Notes: generated from the letters alone by a model not told the origin. Shown: positions 1 to 8,648, numbered from the stretch's first letter. The stretch: DNA of 64,000 nt from Streptomyces griseoincarnatus (GCA_014649575.1 BMTH01000003.1:62001-126000); one strand, 5' to 3'. Made by a program: numbers and translations.

Positions 1-417
1 CGGGTCGCCGTGCTCGTAACCCTCGTAGGTGAAGCCGGGGGCCATCGTGCAGCCGAACAGGGTCCAGGCACCGCCGTCCGCGACACGGGCGCCCATCCAG
101 GTGCCGGCGGGGACGGTGAGCTGGACGTGCTGGCCGCCGAGCACGTCGGGGCCGAGCACCGGCGTGCTGCTGGTGCCGTCGGGGGCGAGCAGCAGCATCC
201 GCAGCGGGTCGCCGAGGTAGTGGTGCCAGGTCTCGTCGGCGGGCAGGCGGTGCAGGGCGGAGAAGTCGCCGGGCCCGTCGGTGAGCAGGGCGACGATGGC
301 GGTGCCCTCGGGGCGGCCGTCGGGCCCGGCGGGACCGGCCCAGGTCTGCCGGAACCGGCCTCCCTCCCGGGGGATCGGCTCCAGTCGGAAGTGGGCGACG
401 AGGTCGTCGGGGGTCAC
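1..417 (-). CDS. DUF985 cupin-fold protein, partial (runs off window)
   Basis: The reading frame starts at a GTG at 417 and leaves the window after 139 codons, so the C-terminus is missing. It begins TPDDLVAHFRLEPIPREGG and contains WHHYLGDPL and the late G(C)TMAPGF block, which match the small DUF985/COG3542 cupin family; those proteins are usually about 140-170 residues, so little is lost. The biochemical function of the family is not established. The GTG overlaps the stop of the upstream acyltransferase gene (GTGA), so it is the third gene of a translationally coupled minus-strand operon led by the penicillin acylase gene and presumably shares its iron control. Confidence 0.8.
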   Translation of the reverse strand, partial: MTPDDLVAHFRLEPIPREGGRFRQTWAGPAGPDGRPEGTAIVALLTDGPGDFSALHRLPADETWHHYLGDPLRMLLLAPDGTSSTPVLGPDVLGGQHVQLTVPAGTWMGARVADGGAWTLFGCTMAPGFTYEGYEHGDP

Positions 418-1022
418 CTTCCGAAGGCTACCTCGCGCGTGAGGAACGCGAGTTGTGCGTGCTTCTGGGGGAGGTACACGTCCGGCAGGTCCACCTCGGG
501 GAGCACGACCCGGGGTCCGGTGGTGAAGCCCTGCCGCGCGAACCGGGCGATCGCCTTCTCGTTGGCGACGTCCGGGTCGACGACGATCCGCCGTCTGTCC
601 AGGCCCAGCAGGACGTACGCGGAGACGGCGACCGCCAGGCCCGCGGTCCAGCCGGAGCGGGTCTCGCCCGGCTCCGCGGGCGCGAGCAGCAGGTGCATGC
701 CGATGTCACCCGGCTCGACGGGGTAGCACGCGCCCACCCGGTCGGCCTCCGGCTCGTACGTCTGGAGCAGCCCGGACGGGGCGCCGTCCTTGACGAGGAG
801 GTACGCGTGGTGGGTGCCGAGGGTCTCCATGTGCGCGTAGATCTCGCGGACCCGCTGCTCGGTGAGGCCGTTCATGCCCCAGAACACGGCGCGTTCCTCG
901 CTCACCCAGCGGTGCAGCAGGGGCGCGTCGGCGGCCGGGTCCAGCGGCAGGACGCGTACGGTGCCGAAGCCGTCGACCTTCTGCTCGTGGACGGCCGGGC
1001 GGGAGGCGTACGGGTCAGACAT
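414..1022 (-). CDS. GNAT-family acyltransferase, IucB/AlcB/DesC-like
   Basis: 202 residues. The segment VLPLDPAADAPLLHRWVSEE followed by FWGMNGLT and a late EKAIARFARQGF block matches the siderophore-type acyltransferases (AlcB/IucB/DesC), which transfer an acyl group from CoA to an N-hydroxylated amine. The ATG at 1022 overlaps the end of the acylase gene by 8 nt and the stop overlaps the DUF985 start, giving a tight three-gene operon. The iron box upstream of the operon and the divergent siderophore-interacting protein support a role in siderophore assembly or tailoring. No decarboxylase, N-hydroxylase or NIS synthetase is visible nearby, so the substrate is unknown. A general GNAT acetyltransferase is the alternative. 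Confidence 0.8.
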   Translation of the reverse strand: MSDPYASRPAVHEQKVDGFGTVRVLPLDPAADAPLLHRWVSEERAVFWGMNGLTEQRVREIYAHMETLGTHHAYLLVKDGAPSGLLQTYEPEADRVGACYPVEPGDIGMHLLLAPAEPGETRSGWTAGLAVAVSAYVLLGLDRRRIVVDPDVANEKAIARFARQGFTTGPRVVLPEVDLPDVYLPQKHAQLAFLTREVAFGR

Positions 1023-3108
1023 CGGTCTCCTTCGTCAGCTGCGCCCAGTCGGTGACGACCGGGGCCAGGTCTCCGGCGAGCCACAGGGGCTGCTGGTCTC
1101 GGTGGTGGGGGGAGCCGGGGCGGCCCGAGGCGCCGTGCGGCACGACCCAGCGGCTGTCCTCGCGCCGGGCCAGGTCCCAGACGTAGCGGGCGGCGGGGCC
1201 GCGGGCGGCGAGGTCGGTGATGCCGGGCACGGCGGAGGTGCACAGCACGCAGTCGTGGTCGCCGGACAGGCCGGGCTCCTCCCGCGGGTCCCCGGGCGGC
1301 AGGGCGCGCCAGGGCGCGAGGCGGTGGGTGTCGCCCCAGGCGCCGGAGGGCGGCGCGGCGGCCACCTCCTCCAGGGCCGCCCGGACGACGGCGGGGCGGT
1401 CGATGCCGAACAGGTCCTTCGCCGCGAGCAGGTGCTCCAGGGCGAACCCGATGCGCGGGACCAGCGCGAGCCAGGGGCGGAAGACGTCCGGGTACGGCGG
1501 CGGGGTCGCGGCGGCGGCGAGGGCGGGCTCGGCGGCCAGACGGCGGACGACCGCACCGCGCAGGGCCGCGAAGGCGGCGGCGTCCGCGCTGCCGGCGTCC
1601 ATGTGCCGGTCCCAGGCCAGCAGCCGCGCGCGCAGGGCGGACGCGGGTCCGGTGAGGTCCGGGGCGTTCAGCGCGGCCAGGTGGTCCAGGAGGGGTGCGG
1701 CGGAGGCGAGATGGGTGTCGGTGTGGATCGCGGCCATGTCGGCGGCGGACCAGCGGTCGCGCCGGGCGAGCAGGGCGGCGATGCGGCGGGCGCGGTGCGG
1801 CGGCGCGAACTCCACGCCGAGCGGGGCTGCGGGGCCGCGCTGGTTGGCCATCACGGCGACGCCGTCGTCGAGACCGGCGCGCGGCGGCTCGTGCCAGCCC
1901 CGCCACTCGTGGCCGGGCTCCCACGCCGGCACGAGGCGGACGCGGTTGGCGTCGGCGCGTACGGGGACGCGGCCGGCCACCCGGTGCAGGGTGCCGCCCT
2001 CGGTGTCGGCGGCGAGGACGACGTTGACGGGCTCGGCCCACAGGTCGGCGGCACGGTCCACGTCGGCCACGCTGCGGGCCCGCAGCAGCGGCAGCAGGGC
2101 GCCGAAGCCCAGGTCGCCGGTGACGCGGGGCGGGTAACGGAGGGCGACGGCGAGCGGGGGTCCGCCGGACTCGGGCACCCCGCCGTCGAGGCCCTCGGGG
2201 CCGCCGATGACGACGGGCCCGCGCTCGGTCTCGACGACCTCCACCTCGACGGCGTCCTCGCCCGCGACCTCGACGGTCTCGGTGTGCCGTGCGGCCCGCC
2301 GCCAGACGCCGTCCGGGCCGAGCGCCTCCATCCCGGCGCCGGTGCGGCGCAGCCGCTCGCGGTAGAGGTCCTGGTAGTCGGCCATGGCGTTGGTGATGGC
2401 CCAGGCGACCGTGCCGGTGTGGCCGAAGTGGGCGATGCCGGGGACGCCCGGCACGGCGAGGCCGACGACGTCGAACTCCGGGCAGGACAGACGTATCTGC
2501 TGGTAGACACCGGGGTCCTCGATGAACCGGTGCGGGTCGCCGGCGATCACCCCCTGCCCGGTGACCGTGCGCTCCCCCGCGACCAGCCAGCCGTTGCTGC
2601 CGGAGGTGCCGGGACCGTCGGTGGCGAACAGGCCCACGGCGTCCGCCCCGAGGCGCGCGGCGGCGTGGTCGCGCCACAGCTTGGCGGGGAAGCCGGCGAA
2701 GAGGAGGTGCGTGGACAGCCACACGGCCAGCGGCGTCCACGGCTCCCAGCGGCCGGGGAGGACACCGGCGCGGGCGAACTCCGGGGCGCCGTGCCCGTGC
2801 AGGCCCTCGTTCACGCCGGTGACGTACGCCCGGATCCAGTCGGCGGTCTCCGGGTCGCGCTCCTCCAGGCGGGCGAAGCAGCGGCGGGCGGTGTCGGCGA
2901 TCCGGGCGCGCCGGACCAGCACGTCCCAGGACAGCTCGCCGGCGCCGAGGAAGGAGGCCGAGGCACCCTGGGCGCGGTGACGCTCCACCTCGATCTGCCA
3001 GCCTCGGTCGCGGGCGGTCACCAGGCCCTGGAGGCGTGCGAGTTCACGCGGGCCGTCCGCCCGCAGATGGGGAATCCCCCAGGCATCCCGGAAGATCGCA
3101 CCGGACAC
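1015..3108 (-). CDS. Penicillin acylase family protein (Ntn hydrolase)
   Basis: 697 residues from a GTG at 3108, preceded by a G-rich ribosome site. The N-terminus IFRDAWGIPHLRAD is typical of the A chain. The block GTSGSNGWLV contains the Ser-Asn that forms the new N-terminal nucleophile after autoproteolysis, at about residue 190. GDPHRF and the GIPGIAHFGHTG region also match. Members cleave amide bonds of acylated amines; some remove fatty acyl chains from siderophore precursors or quorum signals. No signal peptide is visible, so it is probably cytoplasmic, unlike secreted aculeacin or penicillin G acylases. It leads the operon with the GNAT and DUF985 genes and starts 18 nt from an iron box. 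Deacylation of a siderophore intermediate is inferred from context only. Confidence 0.88.
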   Translation of the reverse strand: MSGAIFRDAWGIPHLRADGPRELARLQGLVTARDRGWQIEVERHRAQGASASFLGAGELSWDVLVRRARIADTARRCFARLEERDPETADWIRAYVTGVNEGLHGHGAPEFARAGVLPGRWEPWTPLAVWLSTHLLFAGFPAKLWRDHAAARLGADAVGLFATDGPGTSGSNGWLVAGERTVTGQGVIAGDPHRFIEDPGVYQQIRLSCPEFDVVGLAVPGVPGIAHFGHTGTVAWAITNAMADYQDLYRERLRRTGAGMEALGPDGVWRRAARHTETVEVAGEDAVEVEVVETERGPVVIGGPEGLDGGVPESGGPPLAVALRYPPRVTGDLGFGALLPLLRARSVADVDRAADLWAEPVNVVLAADTEGGTLHRVAGRVPVRADANRVRLVPAWEPGHEWRGWHEPPRAGLDDGVAVMANQRGPAAPLGVEFAPPHRARRIAALLARRDRWSAADMAAIHTDTHLASAAPLLDHLAALNAPDLTGPASALRARLLAWDRHMDAGSADAAAFAALRGAVVRRLAAEPALAAAATPPPYPDVFRPWLALVPRIGFALEHLLAAKDLFGIDRPAVVRAALEEVAAAPPSGAWGDTHRLAPWRALPPGDPREEPGLSGDHDCVLCTSAVPGITDLAARGPAARYVWDLARREDSRWVVPHGASGRPGSPHHRDQQPLWLAGDLAPVVTDWAQLTKETDV

Positions 3109-3125
3109 TGTGCCCCCACTTCACT

Positions 3126-3144
3126 TTAGGTTAGGCTCCCCTAA
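3126..3144. promoter_or_regulatory. Iron box (DmdR1/IdeR-type operator)
   Basis: The 19 bases TTAGGTTAGGCTCCCCTAA differ at one position from the actinobacterial DmdR/IdeR iron-box consensus (TTAGGTTAGGCTCACCTAA). It lies between the divergent penicillin acylase (minus) and siderophore-interacting protein (plus) genes, 18 and 46 nt from their starts, so one dimer pair could repress both directions when Fe2+ is sufficient. Confidence 0.93.
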
Positions 3145-3190
3145 GTTAACCCGTGACGTGACGGGATCGTACGCGAAGGGTGAGAACGCG

Positions 3191-3913
3191 ATGGGGCAGG
3201 GGCGGGGTTGGGAGGGCGCGGTCCTCAAACTGCTGCGCGCGAAGGATTTCACGTTCACGGTGACGGGCGCCGAGGACGTCACCGTCGACTACCGGCGGCT
3301 GACCTTCACCGACGGCGGGATGCTGGCGACGACCGGCGTCCACCCCACGATGTGGGTACGGCTGTGGTTCGACGACGCGGGCAAGCCCCACCAGCGCGCG
3401 TACACCCTGGTCGACCCCGACCCGGAGGCCGGCACCTTCGCGCTGGAGTTCGCGCTGCACGAGGGCTGCGCCAGTGACTGGGCGCGGGCGGCGAAGGCCG
3501 GGGACACCGTCGAGGCGACCGTGCAGGGCACGGGATTCGAGCACCCCGACCCCTCCCCGTCCCACGTCTGCGTGGTCGGCGACCCGGCCTCGCTGCCGGC
3601 CGTCAACTCCCTGCTGGGCGCCCTGGGTGACGCCCCGGCGACCATCTGGTTCGAGGGCTCCCTCGACGGGCTGCCCTGCGCGGCCGACCCCGCGCGGCAC
3701 GAGGTGCGCGAGGTGCCCCGGCGGGACGCGGGCGCGGCCCTGGTGGAGCGCGTCCGCGCCGAACTGCCGGACCTGCTGGCGTCCGGCCCCGACCCGTACG
3801 TGTGGATCGCCTGCGACACCGCGACCACCCGCGCGCTGGGCGCCTTCGTCCGCAAGGAGCTGGGCCTGCCCAAGCAGCGGGTGCAGGCGCTGGGGTACTG
3901 GCGCGCGAGCTGA
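3191..3913 (+). CDS. Siderophore-interacting protein (FAD-dependent ferric-siderophore reductase)
   Basis: 240 residues; the ATG at 3191 is used because it has a GAAGGG ribosome site about 10 nt upstream and the protein start fits the family. MWVRLWF and RAYTLVDPD (the R-x-Y-T flavin-binding motif) lie in the N-terminal FAD-binding barrel; ASDWARAAKAGDTV follows. The C-terminal SIP domain has VVGDPASLPAVNSLL and ends QALGYWR. The family reduces Fe3+-siderophores in the cytoplasm with NAD(P)H to release iron. The upstream iron box indicates induction by iron starvation. The next gene starts 44 nt downstream but is functionally unrelated. Confidence 0.92.
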   Translation: MGQGRGWEGAVLKLLRAKDFTFTVTGAEDVTVDYRRLTFTDGGMLATTGVHPTMWVRLWFDDAGKPHQRAYTLVDPDPEAGTFALEFALHEGCASDWARAAKAGDTVEATVQGTGFEHPDPSPSHVCVVGDPASLPAVNSLLGALGDAPATIWFEGSLDGLPCAADPARHEVREVPRRDAGAALVERVRAELPDLLASGPDPYVWIACDTATTRALGAFVRKELGLPKQRVQALGYWRAS

Positions 3914-3957
3914 CCCGCGACGCGCGATCAACTGGGGGACGCGCGATCATCGGGAGC

Positions 3958-4551
3958 ATGGACGTCACACTGCACCTCGCCCAGGACCCCGACGCCGACC
4001 GGCTGCTGGGCCGCAGCCCGCTCGCCGCGCTGACCGGGATGCTGCTGGACCAGCAGATCCCCATGGAGTGGGCGTTCAAGGGCCCGGCGACGATCGCGCG
4101 TCGGCTCGGCGCGGACGACCTCGACGCGCACGAAATCGCCGCGTACGACCCCGAGGCGTTCACCGCGCTGCTCTCCGAGAAGCCCGCGGTGCACCGCTAC
4201 CCGGGGTCGATGGCGAGCCGCGTCCAGCAGCTGTGCCGGTACCTCGTCGAGCACTACGACGGTGACGCCGAGGCGGTCTGGCGGGGCGTGGAGGACGGGC
4301 GCGAGCTGCTGAAGCGGCTCCAGGACCTGCCCGGGTTCGGCAAGCAGAAGGCGCAGATCTTCCTCGCCCTGCTGGGCAAGCAGCTCGGCGTCCGCCCGTC
4401 CGGCTGGCGGGAGGCGGCCGGGGCGTACGGCGAGCCCGAGTCCTTCCGCTCGGTCGCGGACATCACGGGCCCGGAGTCGCTGGCGAAGGTGCGGGCGCAC
4501 AAGCAGGAGATGAAGGCGGCGGCGAAGGCCGCGAAGAAGACGGGGGCGTGA
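3958..4551 (+). CDS. HhH-GPD-type base-excision DNA repair protein
   Basis: 197 residues from the ATG at 3958. PLAALTGMLLDQQIPMEWAF is the substrate-pocket helix region of the HhH-GPD fold, and LQDLPGFGKQKAQIFLALLG is the helix-hairpin-helix with the GFG turn that grips DNA backbone. These proteins remove damaged bases, most like the 3-methyladenine glycosylase branch. The catalytic Asp normally found about 18-20 residues after the hairpin is not seen: GKQLGVRPSGWREAAG follows instead. It may therefore use another residue or be non-catalytic. The C-terminus is Lys/Ala-rich (residues 175-197), possibly a DNA-binding tail. Confidence 0.82.
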   Translation: MDVTLHLAQDPDADRLLGRSPLAALTGMLLDQQIPMEWAFKGPATIARRLGADDLDAHEIAAYDPEAFTALLSEKPAVHRYPGSMASRVQQLCRYLVEHYDGDAEAVWRGVEDGRELLKRLQDLPGFGKQKAQIFLALLGKQLGVRPSGWREAAGAYGEPESFRSVADITGPESLAKVRAHKQEMKAAAKAAKKTGA

Positions 4552-4741
4552 CGGGCGCCGCGGGTCCGCTTCCGAGGCGTACCGGGGGCGGGTATGTGAG
4601 CCGGGGGTGGCGTACGGGGCGGCCCGTCAGGGCGCGCGACGGGCGCGCGGACCGTTTTCTGATGGTTTCCGGCATCTTTTACGGCGGCGTACTGCGTCGC
4701 CATGGCTGCGCCCGGAACGTCTCGACCGGTAGGCTTTCCGT

Positions 4742-5038
4742 GTGATCTTCAAGCGCATCGGAAACGGCCGGCCGTACCCCGACCACGGCCGGGAAAGCAC
4801 CCGGCAGTGGGCGGACGTGGCGCCGCGCCCGGTCCGCCTCGATCAGCTCGTGACGACGAAGCAGCAACTCGACCTCGAAACCCTCCTCGCCGAGGACTCG
4901 ACCTTCTACGGCGACCTCTTCGCGCACGTCGTGAAGTGGCAGGGCGACCTGTATCTCGAGGACGGACTGCACCGCGCGGTGCGCGCGGCGCTCCAGCAGC
5001 GCCAGGTGCTCCACGCGCGCGTCCTCGAACTCGACTGA
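4742..5038 (+). CDS. Small conserved actinobacterial protein with DG-x-HR motif (ParB/Srx-like)
   Basis: 98 residues from a GTG at 4742 with GGTAGG just upstream. From memory, Streptomyces homologues are often labelled VapB-family antitoxin, but no toxin gene is adjacent and no ribbon-helix-helix or AbrB pattern is visible. The segment GDLYLEDGLHRAVRAALQQR resembles the DG-[HQ]-HR core of ParB/sulfiredoxin folds, where this motif binds nucleotide. I therefore regard the antitoxin name as doubtful. It stands alone in a strand-consistent run with the LytR_C gene 108 nt downstream. Function unknown. Confidence 0.8.
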   Translation: MIFKRIGNGRPYPDHGRESTRQWADVAPRPVRLDQLVTTKQQLDLETLLAEDSTFYGDLFAHVVKWQGDLYLEDGLHRAVRAALQQRQVLHARVLELD

Positions 5039-5146
5039 CACCCGTCGAACCCTCTGACGGCCCGGTTTGGCCCTTTCGGGTTGGACTGCACCCAGTCGAA
5101 TGATCATCTAGTAGGCATAGCAGCCCGGGCGCACTACGCTGCGCTC

Positions 5147-5794
5147 ATGAGCATGCTCACTCCACCCGGCATGGGCGGCCAGTACCGCATCACGGGTGAC
5201 AAGTACCCGCGGATGCGCCGGCCCCGGCGGCGCGGCAAGCTCGTCGTGCTGACCGTCGCCTCCGTCGCCGTGCTCGGCGTGGGCGGCTGGGGCACGCTGC
5301 AACTCATCGACGTGTTCACCGGCGGGGGCGACTCCGCCTCCGCGGCCGGCACGAAGGCCGCCTGCGGCACCACGGTGAAGCCCTCGGCGAGTCCAGCGGG
5401 GGCCGCCAAGCCGCTGCCCCTCCCCGGCACGATCACCGTCAACGTGCTCAACGCCACGACGCGCAGCGGGCTCGCCCAGAAGACCGCCGACGAGCTGAAG
5501 AAGCGCGGCTTCAGGATCGGCGAGGTCGCCAACGCACCCGAGACGTTCGACAAGAAGGTCAAGGGCACCGGCGTGCTGCTCGGCCCGGCGACCGCGCTGG
5601 ACACGGCGCTGCCGGTGCTGGGCACCCAGCTGGCCGGCGCCGAGCGCCGCACGGACCCGGCGCGCAAGGGCGTCGAACTCGATCTGATCATCGGCGACGC
5701 GTTCCGTGGGCTCACGGCGAAGACGGACGCCGACAAGGCGCTGACCGCACTGGCCAACCCCGAGCCGGCGCCCGCCTCGAAGAAGAACTGCTGA
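5147..5794 (+). CDS. Membrane-anchored LytR_C domain protein
   Basis: 215 residues from the ATG at 5147. A basic cytoplasmic N-terminus (PRMRRPRRRGK) is followed by one transmembrane helix at about residues 27-50, a Ser/Ala-rich linker, and a C-terminal LytR_C domain starting TITVNVLNATTRSGLAQKTA. LytR_C domains accompany LytR-CpsA-Psr enzymes that attach polymers to the wall, but no LCP catalytic domain is present, so this is a stand-alone accessory protein facing the wall. It ends convergently 40 nt from upp. Confidence 0.85.
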   Translation: MSMLTPPGMGGQYRITGDKYPRMRRPRRRGKLVVLTVASVAVLGVGGWGTLQLIDVFTGGGDSASAAGTKAACGTTVKPSASPAGAAKPLPLPGTITVNVLNATTRSGLAQKTADELKKRGFRIGEVANAPETFDKKVKGTGVLLGPATALDTALPVLGTQLAGAERRTDPARKGVELDLIIGDAFRGLTAKTDADKALTALANPEPAPASKKNC

Positions 5795-5834
5795 ACCTCC
5801 GGGCCGTCGGGCGCGCGGGGTGTGAGCCTCGGGG

Positions 5835-6470
5835 TTACTCCGCGGCTCCGTACATGCGGTCGCCCGCGTCGCCGAGGCCCGGGACGATGTAGCCCAGCTC
5901 GTTGAGGCGCTCGTCGACGGACGCCGTCACGACCGTCACCGGTGTGCCGGCCAGCTCGCGCTCCATGACCTCGACGCCCTCCGGCGCCGCCAGCAGCACC
6001 ACGGCGGTCACGTCGTCGGCGCCGCGCTTGATCAGCTCCTGGATGGCCGCGACGAGCGTGCCGCCGGTCGCCAGCATCGGGTCCAGGACGTACACCTGAC
6101 GCCCGGAGAGGTCGTCCGGCATGCGCGTGGCGTACGTGGAGGCCTGGAGCGTCTCCTCGTTGCGCACCATGCCCAGGAAGCCCACCTCGGCGGTCGGCAG
6201 CAGCCGGACCATGCCGTCCAGCATGCCGAGGCCGGCCCGCAGGATCGGCACCACCAGGGGGCGGGGGTGGGACAGCTTCACGCCCGTGGTCCGCGCCACC
6301 GGCGTCTGGATGTCCACCTGTTCGGTGCGCACGTCGCGCGTGGCCTCGTAGGCGAGCAGGGTGACCAGCTCGTCGGCGAGACGGCGGAAGGTCGCGGAGT
6401 CGGTGCGCTGGTCGCGCAGCGTGGTGAGCTTGTGGGCGACCAGGGGGTGGTCGACGACGTGGAGACGCAT
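5835..6470 (-). CDS. upp: Uracil phosphoribosyltransferase
   Basis: 211 residues. Starting at the ATG at 6470 gives the usual N-terminus [20 protein letters not shown]. The PRPP-binding loop [12 protein letters not shown] is intact, as are the flexible-loop MVRNEETL and the uracil-binding C-terminus [16 protein letters not shown]. It makes UMP from uracil and PRPP for pyrimidine salvage and is full length for the family. Confidence 0.97.
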   Translation of the reverse strand: MRLHVVDHPLVAHKLTTLRDQRTDSATFRRLADELVTLLAYEATRDVRTEQVDIQTPVARTTGVKLSHPRPLVVPILRAGLGMLDGMVRLLPTAEVGFLGMVRNEETLQASTYATRMPDDLSGRQVYVLDPMLATGGTLVAAIQELIKRGADDVTAVVLLAAPEGVEVMERELAGTPVTVVTASVDERLNELGYIVPGLGDAGDRMYGAAE

Positions 6471-6607
6471 GGCCTCAACCCTAACCGGGACACGGAGGGT
6501 CGGCGTCCCCGTGCGTGGCAAGGGTATGGGGCGCCCGTCACCCCTTCGCTGGCGTCAAACCGCCCGGTCGGGGGAAGGTGGGAGGGACGGATTGGGGTGA
6601 TGAAGCA

Positions 6608-6835
6608 ATGCCTGAGCAGGAGGATCGCGATCCGTCGGCCGGGGCGTCCCGGGCGTCCCGGGACGCCGAAGGCGCCGGGGGCGAGGTGGACTGGGAGGCC
6701 GAGCGCCGGCGGCGGCGGGCGCGGTTTCTGAGAGAGCTGGCTGAGGCTCGGGCGTTGCGGGACCGGGTGCAGCCCCGGCGGGCGAAGGCGGCGCGGTTGC
6801 GGCACGCGATGCGGATGCGGACGTTTCGCTGGTAG
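6608..6835 (+). CDS. Small Arg-rich conserved hypothetical protein
   Basis: 75 residues from the ATG at 6608. An acidic/Ser N-terminus is followed by EAERRRRRARFLRELAEARALRDRV, an amphipathic Arg-rich helix, and a basic tail. There is no membrane segment and I do not recognise a domain. It sits divergent to upp, with 137 nt between starts. Confidence 0.6.
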   Translation: MPEQEDRDPSAGASRASRDAEGAGGEVDWEAERRRRRARFLRELAEARALRDRVQPRRAKAARLRHAMRMRTFRW

Positions 6836-7476
6836 CGGTTCGTCAGGCGCCTGTGCCTGTGCGGGGCGGGGCGTCCGCGTGCTTGGCCCCCGGTGCCGGC
6901 CTTTCCAGGTGCTTCGCCTGTGCGGACGGGGAGTGTCTGCGCACCTGGCGCCCGTAGGGCGCCGTCGCGCCCACCCTCCCCCGCTCTCGGCTTCTCCCCC
7001 TACTTCCGACTCCGCTCCAGCTGGGCCCCCACGGGCGGGAGGCGCCCCCATCGCCCTGGTGGAACCTCCCAGGCCCTTGAGGCACTGGGGGACACCTACG
7101 CCGGCGGATGGCGGGAGCCGTGCCCGCGGATCGCGTGAGCCGTGTCCTGCGGCCGGCGGGTTGCCGTCGGCGGCAGGCCGGTTGCCGTCGCATGGGCGCG
7201 ACACGCGGGGTGGCCCGTGGGGGAAAGGGCCCGCGGGTCCCTTTGACGTGCCGCGCTCCCGTGGCGGGGTTGGGCGCGTACGATCCGGTCGTGGCGGCGA
7301 CAAGCGCGCTGGACCGCGATCGAAACTGCCGGACACAGGGACCCGAAGACATCCCCTGACGGCCTTGTTTCTGCCACGATTCCCAGTGGGCGGGGTCTCA
7401 GCTCCGCACACCCGCCCGCACACCTCCGCCGGGGGGACCCCCAACCGGCACGCCTATGACCAGTGGGAGAGTCACG
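6836..7476. other. Intergenic region without a supported gene
   Basis: About 640 bp. Open frames on both strands are long only because of the base composition, and none has a ribosome site with a recognisable protein. The stretch around 6975-7045 resembles a degraded copy of a palindromic G+C-rich element scattered in Streptomyces intergenic DNA (CTCTCGGCTT ... CTCCGCTCCAGCTGGG); that is inference. The promoter of the following gene probably lies near 7243-7284, but no clear -35/-10 pair is seen. Confidence 0.5.
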
Positions 7477-8013
7477 GTGTACTTCGCCGCACTGCTCGCG
7501 CGCACCGAAGACGGGTGGGAAGCGAGCGACACAGAGCTCGACGATGTGGAAACCCTGTCGGATCTGGCCGACCTGGCCCGGGAAGCCTCCCCTGACGAGG
7601 ACACGGTGCTCGTGCTGATCGAGCAGGAGGACGGCTGGTTCGGCGTCGTCCGCGTGGACGGTGAGGAGGATCCCAGGATCTACGTCTCCGACGCCGCGGC
7701 GGCCGCCCGCAGCAGCTACGGGGAGATCCTGCTCACCGACGAACTGCTCGGCCGGGAGCCCGGGGACGACGGCCCCGACCTGGACGCCCTCGACCTCGAC
7801 GGCACGGAGGACGGTGAGCCGGACGACGAGGACGCCGACGGCGCCCCGTACACCGCGTCCGGCGAGTCCGTACCGCACGGCCCCGTCGGGGACGCGCAGG
7901 TTCTGGAGGATCTGGGCGTGACCGAGAAGGAGCTGCGCTCGATGACGCAGGACGCGGTCTCCGAGATCGCCGAGGCGCTGGGCGCCTCCGAGGTGCTGGA
8001 GACCGTCCGCTGA
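7477..8013 (+). CDS. tRNA adenosine deaminase-associated protein
   Basis: 178 residues if started at the GTG at 7477, which has GGGAGA 8-13 nt upstream; an ATG at 7456 would add seven residues. The N-terminal YFAALLARTEDGWEASDTEL and the acidic middle (residues about 95-130, run of Asp/Glu) are typical of the conserved Streptomyces gene upstream of tadA. Molecular role unknown. The stop is 2 nt before the tadA start, so the two are co-translated. Confidence 0.85.
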   Translation: MYFAALLARTEDGWEASDTELDDVETLSDLADLAREASPDEDTVLVLIEQEDGWFGVVRVDGEEDPRIYVSDAAAAARSSYGEILLTDELLGREPGDDGPDLDALDLDGTEDGEPDDEDADGAPYTASGESVPHGPVGDAQVLEDLGVTEKELRSMTQDAVSEIAEALGASEVLETVR

Positions 8014-8015
8014 CC

Positions 8016-8510
8016 GTGCCGACCACCACCCCCGCGCCCGGCCTCCCCGACCCGGTGCGCGACCGCTGGCGGGAACCGATGCGACTCGCCCTGGACGAGG
8101 CCCGCCGGGCCGTCCCGGGCGGGGACGTCCCCGTCGGCGCCCTCGTGCTGGCCGCGGACGGGGTCACCGTGCTGTCCCGCGCGCACAACGAGCGCGAGGC
8201 GGTCGGCGACCCCACGGCGCATGCGGAGGTCCTCGCGCTGCGCCGGGCCGCCGAGCGGGCCGGGGAGTGGCGGCTGGCCGGCTGCACCCTGGTGGTCACA
8301 CTGGAGCCGTGCACGATGTGCGCGGGCGCCGTCCAGCAGTCCCGGGTGGACCGGGTGGTCTACGGCGCCCGGGACGAGAAGGCCGGTGCGGCGGGATCCC
8401 AGTGGGATCTGGTCCGGGACCGGCGCCTCAACCACCGGCCCGAGGTGATCGAGGGCGTGCTCGCCGAGGAGTGCTCGAGGCTGCTCACGGAGTTCTTCCG
8501 GGGGCGCTGA
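8016..8510 (+). CDS. tadA: tRNA adenosine(34) deaminase
   Basis: 164 residues from a GTG at 8016. The cytidine-deaminase-fold zinc ligands are clear: HAEVLALR (His plus catalytic Glu) and PCTMCAGA (two Cys). GDVPVGALVLAADG and the TLEP segment also match TadA. It converts A34 to inosine in tRNA-Arg(ACG), allowing CGU/CGC/CGA decoding. That substrate tRNA gene is itself in this window (34665-34737). It follows its associated protein with a 2-nt gap. Confidence 0.96.
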   Translation: MPTTTPAPGLPDPVRDRWREPMRLALDEARRAVPGGDVPVGALVLAADGVTVLSRAHNEREAVGDPTAHAEVLALRRAAERAGEWRLAGCTLVVTLEPCTMCAGAVQQSRVDRVVYGARDEKAGAAGSQWDLVRDRRLNHRPEVIEGVLAEECSRLLTEFFRGR

Positions 8511-8555
8511 ATACCGATTTCGATCCACGCGCCACCGTGCTGTAAGGTCTCCCTC

Positions 8556-8640
8556 GGTAGCGTGTCCGAGCGGCCGAAGGAGCTCGCCTCGAAAGCGAGT
8601 GTGGCGCAAGTCACCGAGGGTTCAAATCCCTCCGCTACCG
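8556..8640 (+). tRNA. tRNA-Ser(CGA)
   Basis: Acceptor arms GGTAGCG and CGCTACC pair. The anticodon stem CTCGC/GCGAG encloses CTCGAAA with anticodon CGA. There is a long type II variable arm, and GGTTCAAATCC is the T loop. CCA is not encoded. A strong hairpin follows. Confidence 0.97.
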
Positions 8641-8648
8641 CTGGTGAA

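Noticed and set aside
862..3129. 755-codon plus-strand frame opposite the acylase and GNAT genes
   Set aside because: No recognisable domain; the minus strand encodes well-defined families with overlapping starts and stops.
7096..7878. 260-codon minus-strand gene across 7096-7878
   Set aside because: It is antisense to the tadA-associated protein, which has a conserved sequence and start.
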